DNA from: Pseudoglutamicibacter cumminsii | GTDB taxonomy: Bacteria; Actinomycetota; Actinomycetes; Actinomycetales; Micrococcaceae | Direction of reading: 5' to 3' | DNA length: 64,000 bases | Assembly: GCF_003143995.1 (NCBI RefSeq) | Contig: NZ_QFWG01000002.1 | Location: forward strand, 248,001-312,000 | Part shown: in pieces, positions 41,236 through 49,967 of the stretch | Layout of the letters: each line of letters starts with the position of its first letter | Position numbering within the stretch: position 1 is the stretch's first letter | Position numbers and translations under genes: made by a program | The notes under the pieces: model-generated | Told to the model about the DNA's origin: nothing | What the model saw: only the letters and a program-made list of their open reading frames with translations | Databases searched by the model: none

Positions 41236-42603
41236 GTGACGTTTCTGGGAAGGGCTTGGCGCTATTGTGTCCGCAAGCCTGTCAAAACTCTGATTATTTT
41301 TGTTGTTCTTGCCGTGATGGCGACTGTGGTGATGTCCGCGGGGGCTGTGACGCGTTCTGCGGATCAGGTAGCGCAGGAGGTGGACGCAAAGACCGGTAGT
41401 GGTTTCGTGTTGGAGAACAATCCGCAGTACAACATGGGTACGCCGCGCGGCGCGGGCAACGTCAAGCCGGCTGATATTGAAAAGCTCGCGGGCCTGGACG
41501 GTGTTGCTTCGCATGTGGCCCGGCAGAACGTGACCGCTGATCTTGTGGGTGCGAAGGTGCTCAAGCCGGATCACGACGACTATGACCAGCAACGCGAGGC
41601 ACAGTTCGGTAACGCTGTGAACGTGTGGGGTGTGAACCGTAGCGATATGGCTAACGCGTTCCGTAGCGGCTCGTTGAAGCTCGTTGAAGGCCGCCACTTG
41701 ACGGCTGAGGACAAGAACAAGGCCGTGATTCACGAGGATCTGGCGAAAGCGAATAACCTCAAGCTCGGCAGCACCCTCACCTTGAAGGGCAACAAGTACG
41801 ACGCCGATAACCAGAAGCAGTCCACGAAGGAAGTAAAGACTGAGGTTGTGGGCATCGTTTCGGGTAAGAACACCCGCCCGGTTGCTGTGCGTAGCGAGCT
41901 GTACGCGAACACGGTATTCACTGACTTGGATACCACGCGTGCGCTGTATCAGTTCACGCCAGAAACCGAGATTTATCAGGACGCGAACTTCTTCGTGGCT
42001 AAAGACGCCAACTTCGAGGATGTCGTGAAGGCCGCCGCGGCACAGGGCATCGACTGGAACAACTATCAGCTCTCGCGTTCGGCCGAGTACCTCGCCGGCA
42101 TCACCGGGGCGGTCGATGGCGTCAAGAGCATCATGAGCAACACGATGGTGGGTGCCACTATCTTCGCGGCCGCAGTGGTTGCGCTGGTGTTGTTCTTGTG
42201 GCTCAACGAACGCAAGAAAGAAACCGGAACCCTGCTCGCCATCGGCGTTCGCAAGGGCAACATCACGGCCCAGTACTTCGCGGAGCTCATCCTGATCGCG
42301 ATTCCGGCGTTCATCCTCGCGTACTTCGCTTCGAGTGCCGTCGCTCAGTGGATGGGTAGCGTGACGCTCGCGAGCGTGAACAAGTCCACTGAGCAGCAGA
42401 TGGAGCAGGCAGGCCAGTTCGGTGCGGACATGGAGTCTTCAGCATCGCTTCAGACGCTGGATAGCCTCGCTGTTGGCCTGACCAATGGTTCGGTGATCCA
42501 GGCCGTGATTATCTGCGTGGCTGTGATCGCGGTGGTCGTTGCGATCACGTCGATCCCGATGCTGCGTAAGAGCCCTCGCGCGATCCTCGTGGACAACAAA
42601 TGA
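41236..42603 (+). CDS. FtsX/MacB-type ABC transporter permease
   Basis: About 455 residues. One N-terminal membrane helix (about 17-38) is followed by a large external domain (to about 310) and three C-terminal helices, the layout of FtsX-domain permeases. A GTG at 41236 with GAAAGGG upstream is preferred over an ATG 27 codons earlier. Its stop overlaps the second permease start by four bases. With that permease and the ATPase it should form an exporter for a peptide, lipid or antimicrobial. The substrate is unknown. Confidence 0.82.
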   Translation: MTFLGRAWRYCVRKPVKTLIIFVVLAVMATVVMSAGAVTRSADQVAQEVDAKTGSGFVLENNPQYNMGTPRGAGNVKPADIEKLAGLDGVASHVARQNVTADLVGAKVLKPDHDDYDQQREAQFGNAVNVWGVNRSDMANAFRSGSLKLVEGRHLTAEDKNKAVIHEDLAKANNLKLGSTLTLKGNKYDADNQKQSTKEVKTEVVGIVSGKNTRPVAVRSELYANTVFTDLDTTRALYQFTPETEIYQDANFFVAKDANFEDVVKAAAAQGIDWNNYQLSRSAEYLAGITGAVDGVKSIMSNTMVGATIFAAAVVALVLFLWLNERKKETGTLLAIGVRKGNITAQYFAELILIAIPAFILAYFASSAVAQWMGSVTLASVNKSTEQQMEQAGQFGADMESSASLQTLDSLAVGLTNGSVIQAVIICVAVIAVVVAITSIPMLRKSPRAILVDNK

Positions 42604-43886
42604 CGAACCCGTGGCCTCGAGCAATCCGTAGCGTCCTGCGTAAACCGCGGCGCAGCGTCCTGATGATCCTCATCATGGCCGTTGTGTTCACCGCGCTCGT
42701 TGCGCAGTCTGGTGTGCGTTCCTCTATGGCTGAAGTGAAGAACGCGATCAGCGCCAACGTTGGCGCTGGCTTCACCGCAACAGCAGCCGTCGATGCGGCG
42801 CCTGGTTCTGAAGCACAGCCCGGTTCCGATGCGCAGCAGCAGCCACCTGCCCAGCAGGCACCAGCCGAGCAAGCCGGCGTCGATGAGAAGGTCGCTGAGC
42901 GTTTGGCGGGCATCCCGCAGGTGGGTAAGCACAGCCTGGAGGCGGAGACGATCGCCCAACCTGAGGGTGCCAAGCCGGTCACGAGCGGCCGCGGGGTTCA
43001 GTTGGATCCTGAGTTCGCTGGCGGTGTCACTGTGACCGGCACGAGTGATTCTTCGCTCAACCCGGCCTTCCAGGGCAAGCTGTATCAGCTGGTTGAGGGT
43101 ACGCATGTGGCCGCAACCGCATCGCAGGCTGTGATCCATCGGGACTTCGCTGAGCACAACAACCTCAAGCTGGGGGACAAGCTGGCCCTCACCCAGGGTG
43201 GCAAGAAGGTCACCGTGACGGTCGCCGGCATCTTTGAAGGGAAGACAGAGAACCCGAGCGGGCTTCCGGCCGGCGCCTCAGAGAACAACGTGTTTGTGGA
43301 CCTCGCTTCAGCGCAGGAGCTCGGCGCGCCGATCACGGCTGGACGCTATTTCACGCACAACGCGGAGGAGCTACCGCAGGCGCTCGCCGCGGCCAAGAAG
43401 ATCGCTCCGAAACTGACGCTGGAAGACAACTCGGCACAGTTCGCGCCGGTTCTTCAGGCGATCACTGGTGTGGACAAGCTCTTGGCGACGATGCTACTGG
43501 GTTTGAGCATCGCTGGTGCGCTGGTGCTCGCGTTGGTGAGCACGTTCTGGGCTCGCGGCCGCATCCACGAGGTGGGTGTGTTGCTTTCGCTCGGGAAAAG
43601 CAAAGGCAATGTGCTTTCGCAATTCGCGCTTGAAGCAACTATTTTCGCGGCCGTCGCCGCCGCCATTTCAGCGGTGCTCGGGTCAGTTCTTTCGGGTTCT
43701 CTCGGCCGGGCGGTTGTGGCCCAGGCCGGGGACGAGACCCTTTCCTCGATCCACCTCGCGACCAGCGCCAGCGGTATCGCTACAGCGCTCGCGTGGGGAT
43801 TCATCATCGTCTTGATGGGCGTTTCGGTGGGGGTTTTGCCTCTCATCATGCAGCGTCCAAAACGCATTCTTTCGAAACTTAGTTAG
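42600..43886 (+). CDS. Second FtsX-type ABC permease
   Basis: 428 residues with the same topology as the preceding permease: helix at about 20-40, external domain with a Gln/Pro/Ala-rich insert (about 63-90), and three helices in the last 130 residues. The two are only distantly similar and probably form a heterodimer. It is coupled to its neighbour by an ATGA overlap and followed after eight bases by the ATPase. Confidence 0.85.
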   Translation: MTNPWPRAIRSVLRKPRRSVLMILIMAVVFTALVAQSGVRSSMAEVKNAISANVGAGFTATAAVDAAPGSEAQPGSDAQQQPPAQQAPAEQAGVDEKVAERLAGIPQVGKHSLEAETIAQPEGAKPVTSGRGVQLDPEFAGGVTVTGTSDSSLNPAFQGKLYQLVEGTHVAATASQAVIHRDFAEHNNLKLGDKLALTQGGKKVTVTVAGIFEGKTENPSGLPAGASENNVFVDLASAQELGAPITAGRYFTHNAEELPQALAAAKKIAPKLTLEDNSAQFAPVLQAITGVDKLLATMLLGLSIAGALVLALVSTFWARGRIHEVGVLLSLGKSKGNVLSQFALEATIFAAVAAAISAVLGSVLSGSLGRAVVAQAGDETLSSIHLATSASGIATALAWGFIIVLMGVSVGVLPLIMQRPKRILSKLS

Positions 43887-43894
43887 GAAAAATT

Positions 43895-44533
43895 ATGTCT
43901 ATCATGCAGCTTGAGAACGTCGATTTCACGTACGGTAGCGCCGCTCAGCGCGTTTTGAAGAACGTGAGCTATGACTTCGAGGTCGGCACGTTTTACGCGA
44001 TCGTGGGTTCTTCCGGCGCCGGCAAGACCACGATGCTGAGCTTGCTCGCAGGCCTCGATGCGCCCACAAACGGGGTTGTACGCTTCGACGGCAACGACAT
44101 CGCCTCCACCGGCTACACACGCCACCGCCGCGACCAGATCGCGTTGGTGTTCCAGAACTACAACCTCATCGACTACCTCACCCCACTCGAGAACCTGCGT
44201 CTCGTGAACTCGAAGGCCACGGTTGAGGACCTCACCCGCCTGGGGCTCGATGCGGCGGCAGCTAAGCGGAATGTGTTGGCTTTGTCGGGTGGCCAGCAGC
44301 AGCGCGTCGCGATCGGCCGCGCACTCGTGTCCTCGGCCCCGGTGATCTTGGCTGATGAGCCTACGGGTAACCTGGATGAAGAAACCGCGGACGGCGTGAT
44401 CGAGATTTTGCGTGATGCCGCGCATCAGCAGAACAAGTGTGTCATCGTGGTGACCCACTCGAAGCAGCTGGCGAAGGCAGCGGATGTCACGTTGCGTCTT
44501 GAGCGCCGCAACCTTGTGGAGCACCGCAACTGA
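43895..44533 (+). CDS. ABC transporter ATP-binding protein (LolD/MacB type)
   Basis: 212 residues. Walker [11 protein letters not shown]-loop F-Q-N-Y-N-L-I, signature [10 protein letters not shown], Walker [13 protein letters not shown] and H-loop V-T-H-S. It energises the two FtsX permeases upstream. Typical length for the LolD-type subfamily. A strong stem-loop follows. Confidence 0.93.
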   Translation: MSIMQLENVDFTYGSAAQRVLKNVSYDFEVGTFYAIVGSSGAGKTTMLSLLAGLDAPTNGVVRFDGNDIASTGYTRHRRDQIALVFQNYNLIDYLTPLENLRLVNSKATVEDLTRLGLDAAAAKRNVLALSGGQQQRVAIGRALVSSAPVILADEPTGNLDEETADGVIEILRDAAHQQNKCVIVVTHSKQLAKAADVTLRLERRNLVEHRN

Positions 44534-44544
44534 CTCCGGCGCCG

Positions 44545-44576
44545 GGTGCCGCATCGGCGCTGGCCGATGCGGCACC
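44545..44576 (+). terminator. Strong stem-loop after the ABC operon
   Basis: A perfect 14-bp stem GGTGCCGCATCGGC / GCCGATGCGGCACC with a GCTG loop, 11 bases after the ATPase stop. It has no T run, so it is either a U-less terminator or an RNA-stability element. Confidence 0.55.
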
Positions 44577-44644
44577 GCTGGTAGCCGCCACCGCATCGTC
44601 CGCTGCATCCGACACAACCGCATCCCACACAGAGGAGAGCACTC

Positions 44645-44989
44645 ATGAGCGAGACCATCAAGATCCCTGTCAGTGACATCCCGGAGGCGGAGGCCTACTT
44701 GGTTCCGGGTGATGAGAACTCGACCGGCGAGGACATTTCGGTGTTCCATGCCGAGGATGGCTCGTTCTATGCGCTCAATGACGAGTGCACTCACGAGGTC
44801 GCAAGCCTCGCCGATGGCTGGATCGAAGGCACCGAGGTTGAATGCCCGATGCATGCGGCCCGGTTCTGCCTCAAGAGCGGTAAGGCGTTGTGCTTGCCGG
44901 CCACGGTGGACGCGAAGACACACAAGGTTGAGGTCGAAGGCGACACCGTGGTCCTGTACCCGGGTGTCCCTGCCACTGACGCTGAATGA
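44645..44989 (+). CDS. Rieske-type 2Fe-2S ferredoxin
   Basis: 114 residues. The cluster ligands are C-T-H (C-x-H) and C-P-M-H (C-x-x-H) about 20 residues apart, as in non-haem dioxygenase ferredoxins. No membrane segment, so it is a soluble electron carrier. GAGGAG precedes the ATG. Its stop overlaps the reductase start (ATGA), so the pair is one electron-transfer unit; the terminal oxygenase is not in the window. Confidence 0.9.
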   Translation: MSETIKIPVSDIPEAEAYLVPGDENSTGEDISVFHAEDGSFYALNDECTHEVASLADGWIEGTEVECPMHAARFCLKSGKALCLPATVDAKTHKVEVEGDTVVLYPGVPATDAE

Positions 44990-46317
44990 TGGCGGTGGGG
45001 TCTGTTGCCATCGTCGGTGGTGGCGTGGCTGGTTTCACGGTCGCGCAAGAGCTGCGTTCGCGTGGCTTTGACGGCGAGATCACGATGGTGGAGCCGGGTG
45101 GGCTGCCCTATGATCGGCCGCCGCTGTCGAAGGATTATCTGCTGGGCGCTCAGACGCTCGAACAGATTCAGTTCCAGCCGCGGGAATGGTTCGTTGAGAA
45201 CCGCGTGACGCTCATCGAGGACTCGGCCGTGGCGGTAGACGCTCCAGCGGCTGGTTCCGCTAATGACCAACCAACCGTCCGGTTGAGTAACGGCGATGCG
45301 GTGGCCGCCGACCGCATCGTGCTCGCTACGGGCGGTGCCGCCCGCAAGCTCCCGGTTCCCGGCGGCGAGCTGCCCGAGGTCCTCGAGCTGCGCACCCGCG
45401 CCGACGCTGACCGTTTGCGAGACAGCGTCGGCGAAGGCACCCGCATCGTTGTTGTGGGCGCCGGGTTGATCGGTGCGGAAGCGGCTTCGACACTGTTGGC
45501 GCTGGGTGCTGACGTGACTCTTGTGGAGCCGGCTCAGCCGCCGCTTGTCCCCGCTGTTGGACCGGTGCTGGCCGAGTATCTTCACGCGATGCACGCTGAA
45601 CGCGGGATCGACGTCATCCAGTCCGCCCCCGCGCGCATCGAAGTGGGCGGTACTGAGCTCGATGGGGCCGAGATCGATGGCGCCGAGCGGGTCGTCACGC
45701 TCACGGACGGCACGCAGCTGCGGGCAGGTCAGGTCCTGGTGGGTATTGGCATCACACCGAACACGGCGCTCGCCGAAGCCATGGGTCTTGAAGTCAACGA
45801 CGGCGTGGTTGTCGATGAGCGCCAGCAGACCTCGAATCCCGCGGTCTTTGCCGTGGGCGATGCCGCTCGCATGCGCACCGCAGACGGCGAGCTTTTGCCG
45901 CGCGCGGAGCATTGGGAGAACGCGATGCACAGCGGCGCCCGAGCGGCCGCCGCGATCCTGGGGCAGGACATTCCTCAGCAAGGTGCGCCGTGGTTCTGGT
46001 CTGACCGCCACGGAGTTCACGTCGAAGGCGTGGGCTCGCTGGCACCCCAGCCAGTAGCCCACCCGGCACCCCACCCGGAGGCCGGAGCGGCGGACTCAGC
46101 CCAGTACATTCACCGGTTCAACGGGGACGGCACTCCGCAGGCGACGTTCCTGCTGAATCCGGATGGAAGCATGGCGGGGTGCGCCGCTGTCGATGGCGGC
46201 ATGACGGTGCGTGCTGCCCGCCGCATCATCGATCAGGGGATCGTTGTCCCCGCCGATGCGTTGGCCGATCCGTCGGTTCCGCTCCGGAAACTCGCCCGCC
46301 CGCCCCGGAATGCATAG
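44986..46317 (+). CDS. Ferredoxin reductase (FAD, NAD(P)H)
   Basis: 443 residues. The FAD motif is I-V-G-G-G-V-A-G-F, the NAD motif V-V-G-A-G-L-I-G-A-E, and the second FAD motif F-A-V-G-D-A-A. P-Y-D-R-P-P-L-S-K is characteristic of dioxygenase/P450-type ferredoxin reductases. The C-terminal domain includes an Ala/Pro/His insert. It is co-translated with the Rieske ferredoxin. The acceptor oxygenase is unknown. Confidence 0.9.
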   Translation: MMAVGSVAIVGGGVAGFTVAQELRSRGFDGEITMVEPGGLPYDRPPLSKDYLLGAQTLEQIQFQPREWFVENRVTLIEDSAVAVDAPAAGSANDQPTVRLSNGDAVAADRIVLATGGAARKLPVPGGELPEVLELRTRADADRLRDSVGEGTRIVVVGAGLIGAEAASTLLALGADVTLVEPAQPPLVPAVGPVLAEYLHAMHAERGIDVIQSAPARIEVGGTELDGAEIDGAERVVTLTDGTQLRAGQVLVGIGITPNTALAEAMGLEVNDGVVVDERQQTSNPAVFAVGDAARMRTADGELLPRAEHWENAMHSGARAAAAILGQDIPQQGAPWFWSDRHGVHVEGVGSLAPQPVAHPAPHPEAGAADSAQYIHRFNGDGTPQATFLLNPDGSMAGCAAVDGGMTVRAARRIIDQGIVVPADALADPSVPLRKLARPPRNA

Positions 46318-46427
46318 CGGACGCCCGGCCGCTGCCCAGCGTTCGGCTCCGACGCCGCACCCACGCGCAAACCCGGGAAACATAGCTAAAACGAACCTCA
46401 GGTAAACGTGGTCTGAAGTTTCGCGTC

Positions 46428-46507
46428 GTTGTCGCTAATTCGGTACAAAATCCGGGTTGTTGGCGACAGATCTGCGATAGGTTGAAGCGTCCTTCGCCGT
46501 AGCGTTG
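46428..46507 (+). promoter_or_regulatory. Conserved upstream element, copy 1
   Basis: GTTGTCGC (46428), TAC-A-AAA, GACA-N3-CTGCGA and CGTAGCGTTG (46498) occur in the same order and spacing as at 47826. Probably a shared promoter/regulator region of the two lipoprotein/OmpA pairs. Confidence 0.5.
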
Positions 46508-46577
46508 ATATCAACGGGGCGGCAGAAAGCCACTCCACGAAAACTCAACTGAAGCTAGTAGACGCGAAAGGTTCGTC

Positions 46578-47255
46578 ATGTTTAAGTCAGCAACTTCTAA
46601 AGCGATCGTATGTTTGGGGCTTGCGACCTCGCTCGCTTTGACCGGCTGCTCGGTTGGTGTGAGCGATGAGGGTAAGGACAACACCCAGAATGCTGAGCAG
46701 GCTTCGGCTCAGCAGCAGGGTGCCCAGCCGCAGGACGGCGGCTCGATGACTCAGGAGAGCCAGCCTGCTGAGGGTCCGGAGGAGAGCGCCACTGCTTCGG
46801 GCGAGGACCAGGGCGGCAACGCTGAAGGTACGGCATCGGGTGATGGCGTCACAGCGGATTCCTTGGAGGCGTTGGCGAGCACCACGGTTCGTACAAAAAT
46901 CGGTGGAAATGATGACGCGAGCCTGACTGTTGAGTTGCTCTCGGTTAAGCGGAAGGGTGATCTGATCGAGGCGGTGTACGGCTTCACCGCGAACACGGAC
47001 ACAACTGACCTCACGTCTTCGGTATTCGATGTGAATGACAACTCGCAGTTCTGGCCTTACCTGATTGACCAGAAGAATTTGAACCGCCATTCGCTGGTCC
47101 GGGACGCTTCGGATAATGCCGCGAAGATCAAACTGATGCCGAATAAGCGGGTCACGGGTAAGTTCGTGTTCCCGGCCCCTCCTGAGGATGTTCACGAGAT
47201 GGACTTCCAGCTGTGGCGTGGCGCCGAGATGGCGAAGGACGTGAAGATCGATTGA
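46578..47255 (+). CDS. Lipoprotein of the lipoprotein/OmpA pair, copy 1
   Basis: 225 residues. Lipoprotein signal A-L-T-G-C-S-V-G-V-S-D-E-G, a Gln/Glu/Gly-rich linker (to about 85), then a beta-rich domain ending P-P-E-D-V-H-E-M-D. It is paralogous to the gene at 47954. GCGAAAGG precedes the ATG. Its stop is inside TTGA, which also holds the TTG start of the OmpA gene. Function unknown; a cell-envelope role is inferred from the partner. Confidence 0.75.
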   Translation: MFKSATSKAIVCLGLATSLALTGCSVGVSDEGKDNTQNAEQASAQQQGAQPQDGGSMTQESQPAEGPEESATASGEDQGGNAEGTASGDGVTADSLEALASTTVRTKIGGNDDASLTVELLSVKRKGDLIEAVYGFTANTDTTDLTSSVFDVNDNSQFWPYLIDQKNLNRHSLVRDASDNAAKIKLMPNKRVTGKFVFPAPPEDVHEMDFQLWRGAEMAKDVKID

Positions 47256-47761
47256 AACGCAGGAAAGTAGTTGCAGCAGCGGCGGTGGCGTCGATGCTTG
47301 CGTTGACAGTCCAGCCGGCGTCGGCGAGCGACGGCAAGATCAGTCCTCTCGATATCAACATCACGCCGCTTGATATCAACATCACTCCGCTTGGGACCAA
47401 GGAGAAAGACGGCAACGAGGATGTTGTGACGTTGTCTTCTGACGTTCTGTTCGACATCGATAAGCATGAGCTTTCGGATAACGCGAAGAAGAAGATCGGC
47501 GCCCTGGTCAAGGACATCCCGAAGAACGCGAAGATTTCGGTGGGTGGCCACACAGACAACGTGAAGTCGAAGGTCGGGAACAAGAAGCTTTCCGAGCTGC
47601 GTGCAAAGTCTGTGGCCGATGCGGTCAAGGCTGCCCGCAAGGACCTCAAGGTCGATGCGAAGGGCTTCGCAGATTCGAAGCCGGTAGCGGATAACGGCTC
47701 GGATGCTAAACCGAACTTGGAGGGCCGCGCACAGAACCGTCGCGTGGAGATCCGGTACTGA
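47252..47761 (+). CDS. Secreted OmpA-domain protein, copy 1
   Basis: 169 residues. Signal peptide with A-S-A-S, a short repeat (I-S-P-L-D-I-N-I-T-P-L twice) and an OmpA-like peptidoglycan-binding domain: F-D-I-D-K-H-E-L, V-G-G-H-T-D-N, L-S-E-L-R-A-K-S-V-A and N-R-R-V-E-I. TTG 47252 overlaps the lipoprotein stop and yields a proper signal sequence; the in-frame upstream start does not. It probably binds the cell wall and interacts with the lipoprotein. Confidence 0.85.
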   Translation: MKRRKVVAAAAVASMLALTVQPASASDGKISPLDINITPLDINITPLGTKEKDGNEDVVTLSSDVLFDIDKHELSDNAKKKIGALVKDIPKNAKISVGGHTDNVKSKVGNKKLSELRAKSVADAVKAARKDLKVDAKGFADSKPVADNGSDAKPNLEGRAQNRRVEIRY

Positions 47762-47825
47762 ACCGCCGCGTCTAGATCCGGTACTAAAGCGCGGGCCCAG
47801 GGCCCGGTACTGACGGGTTTCCGGG

Positions 47826-47904
47826 GTTGTCGCGATATCGATACGAAAACTCACTGTTTGAGACAAAGCTGCGAAAAAACGCCTCCTGATTGTTCGTAGC
47901 ATTG
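47826..47904 (+). promoter_or_regulatory. Conserved upstream element, copy 2
   Basis: The same blocks as at 46428: GTTGTCGC (47826), TACGAAA, GACA-N3-CTGCGA and CGTAGCATTG (47895), with spacing differing by one base. Confidence 0.5.
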
Positions 47905-47953
47905 TAAACGAGACGGAGGCACACAGCTTTCTGTAAAGGCGAAAGGTTTAGCT

Positions 47954-48631
47954 ATGAACAAGTCAACTGCTAGCAAGATGATCCTGGGCCTGGCGCTCGC
48001 CTCATCCATTGGTTTGGCGGGCTGCTCGGTGGGTGTGAGCGATGAGGGCCAGGACCAGAACGCGAACCAGGCTTCTGCACAGCAGAGCACCCAGGACGAC
48101 AACGCAACCACGGAAGACCAAGCCCAGACCACGTCGGGCGATTCCACCGCAACCGATTCCACCGCATCGGACAATGCAACTGACCAGGGCAACGACTCCG
48201 GCGAAGGTAGCCAGTCCGGCGAGATGGACAACCGGGAACCGATCCTGACCGTCACCACGGGCGTGACTGTGGAAGGCGATAAGGACGCCAAGCTGACCAT
48301 CGACATGCTTGAGGCGAAGCGTGAAGGCAAGTTCGTCAAGGTCGTCTACGGCTACACGCTGCACACCACCGCGGAAGATGAAGGCAAGTTCAACCTGTGG
48401 AAGGTCGCGGGGAATCAGCACCTCGTGACTGAGTACGCGATCGACCAGAAGAACCTCAACAAGCATGAGCGGCTGAACGCTCGAGCGACCACCAACCAGG
48501 TTGTGCACCTGACCCCGGGGAAGCGCGTGTATTCGACGTCCGTGTTCGCGGCTCCACCTGAGGACGTACACGAGATGGACATCAACTTGTGGAACAGCGT
48601 GGAGATGGCTCAGGGGGTTGAGATCGATTGA
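47954..48631 (+). CDS. Lipoprotein of the lipoprotein/OmpA pair, copy 2
   Basis: 225 residues. G-C-S-V-G-V-S-D-E-G at the lipobox and P-P-E-D-V-H-E-M-D near the end are identical to copy 1; the Gln/Asn/Thr-rich linker and middle domain are diverged. It has a GCGAAAGG ribosome site. It overlaps the OmpA gene by TTGA like copy 1. Tandem duplication of the pair is evident. Confidence 0.75.
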   Translation: MNKSTASKMILGLALASSIGLAGCSVGVSDEGQDQNANQASAQQSTQDDNATTEDQAQTTSGDSTATDSTASDNATDQGNDSGEGSQSGEMDNREPILTVTTGVTVEGDKDAKLTIDMLEAKREGKFVKVVYGYTLHTTAEDEGKFNLWKVAGNQHLVTEYAIDQKNLNKHERLNARATTNQVVHLTPGKRVYSTSVFAAPPEDVHEMDINLWNSVEMAQGVEID

Positions 48632-49170
48632 GGCGCGTAACAGGTGTTGCGGCGTCGCTCGTGGCTCTCGCCTTGGTGGCGGGGGCGCAACCGGCGCTCG
48701 CGGATGATGATCTGTCTGAACTGAGCGATGAAGAGATTTCTGACTCGATTCATCCGATTGATCCGATGATCGAAAAGATGGATCTGGGCATCAAGAAGCT
48801 TGAAACTAAGCGGAAAGAAGAGGGCAAGGAAGTCCTGAGTCTTTCCTCTGACATCCTTTTCAACATCGATAAGCATGAGCTTTCTGATAACGCGAAGAAG
48901 CGCATCGGTGAGCTGGTCAAGGATGTTCCGAAGGGTGCGAAGATTTCGGTGGGTGGCCACACGGATAACGTGCCGTCGAAGGTCGGGAACAAGAAGCTTT
49001 CCGAACTGCGTGCAAAGTCTGTCGCTGATGCGATCAAGGCGGCGCGCAAGGATGTCAAGGTTGATGCGAAGGGCTTCGCTGACTCGAAGCCGGTTGCCGA
49101 TAACGGCAGCAAAGAGAAGCCGAATTTCGAAGGCCGTGAGAAGAACCGACGGGTCGAAATTCGTTATTAG
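48628..49170 (+). CDS. Secreted OmpA-domain protein, copy 2
   Basis: 180 residues. Signal peptide ending A-L-A-D, a charged helical linker, and an OmpA domain nearly identical to copy 1 (F-N-I-D-K-H-E-L, G-G-H-T-D-N, G-F-A-D-S-K-P-V-A-D, N-R-R-V-E-I-R-Y). It starts at TTG like copy 1. A two-component system follows 74 bases downstream and may regulate or sense this envelope function. Confidence 0.85.
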   Translation: MRRVTGVAASLVALALVAGAQPALADDDLSELSDEEISDSIHPIDPMIEKMDLGIKKLETKRKEEGKEVLSLSSDILFNIDKHELSDNAKKRIGELVKDVPKGAKISVGGHTDNVPSKVGNKKLSELRAKSVADAIKAARKDVKVDAKGFADSKPVADNGSKEKPNFEGREKNRRVEIRY

Positions 49171-49244
49171 CGGCTAGGCTGGGTCCATCGCGCGGATGCA
49201 CCGCGTGGTGGGCCCGCTTGGCGTTGTGAAGGGTAGGAGTGTTC

Positions 49245-49967
49245 ATGGGCGGTGTTGCGCCTCGTCCGCAGATTCTGTTGGTTGATGACGACGCGACCAT
49301 CAGGGAACATCTGGCACCCGTTTTGAGCCGGAACGGTTTGGACGTGGACGTCGCCGTGGACGGAGCGGATGCGCTGCGGAAGATTGAGCACCGCCGCCCG
49401 AGCTTGGTTATTTTGGATGTTTTGATGCCGCGGGTTGATGGCCGCGAGGTTTTGCGCCGCATCCGAGCCGATGACGACTGGCTTCCGGTGATCCTGTTGA
49501 CGGAGGTCGGGGAGTCGTTCGAACGTGCCGCCGCGCTCGATGACGGCGCTGATGACTACTTGACCAAGCCTTTCGATCCGGTCGAGTTGATGGCTCGGAT
49601 TCGCGCGGTGTTGCGGCGTAGCGGGCAGGGTGGTGCCCCGCTGAGTGCGGCGGAGTCGCTGGTTGCTGGCGATCTGAAGCTGGACAGGCCCGCTCGCCGT
49701 ATTTTTGTTGACGGCCGCGAGAAGTCGTTGACCCCGCGGGCGTTCGCGTTGCTCGAGTTCTTGATGAGCCACCCTGATGAAGTGTTTTCGAGGCAGCGTC
49801 TGCTGGAGACCGTGTGGGGTTTCGAGGCGATCGTGACCACCCGTGCGGTTGACCACCGTGTTGCTGAGATCCGCAAGGTGATCGGCGATGCGGGCGCCGG
49901 TCAGTCCTTGATCGAGACGGTCTCAGGCGAAGGCTACCGTTTCGCTGGCGAGGTGGAGCGCGCATGA
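49245..49967 (+). CDS. OmpR-family response regulator
   Basis: 240 residues. Receiver motifs: L-V-D-D-D-A, phospho-acceptor in I-L-D-V-L-M-P, Y-L-T-K-P-F. The DNA-binding winged helix shows L-T-P-R-A-F-A-L-L-E-F and E-G-Y-R-F-A-G. ATG 49245 has TAGGAG six bases upstream; a GTG two codons earlier is possible. It overlaps the kinase by four bases. A possible regulator of the upstream OmpA pairs, from position only. Confidence 0.88.
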   Translation: MGGVAPRPQILLVDDDATIREHLAPVLSRNGLDVDVAVDGADALRKIEHRRPSLVILDVLMPRVDGREVLRRIRADDDWLPVILLTEVGESFERAAALDDGADDYLTKPFDPVELMARIRAVLRRSGQGGAPLSAAESLVAGDLKLDRPARRIFVDGREKSLTPRAFALLEFLMSHPDEVFSRQRLLETVWGFEAIVTTRAVDHRVAEIRKVIGDAGAGQSLIETVSGEGYRFAGEVERA

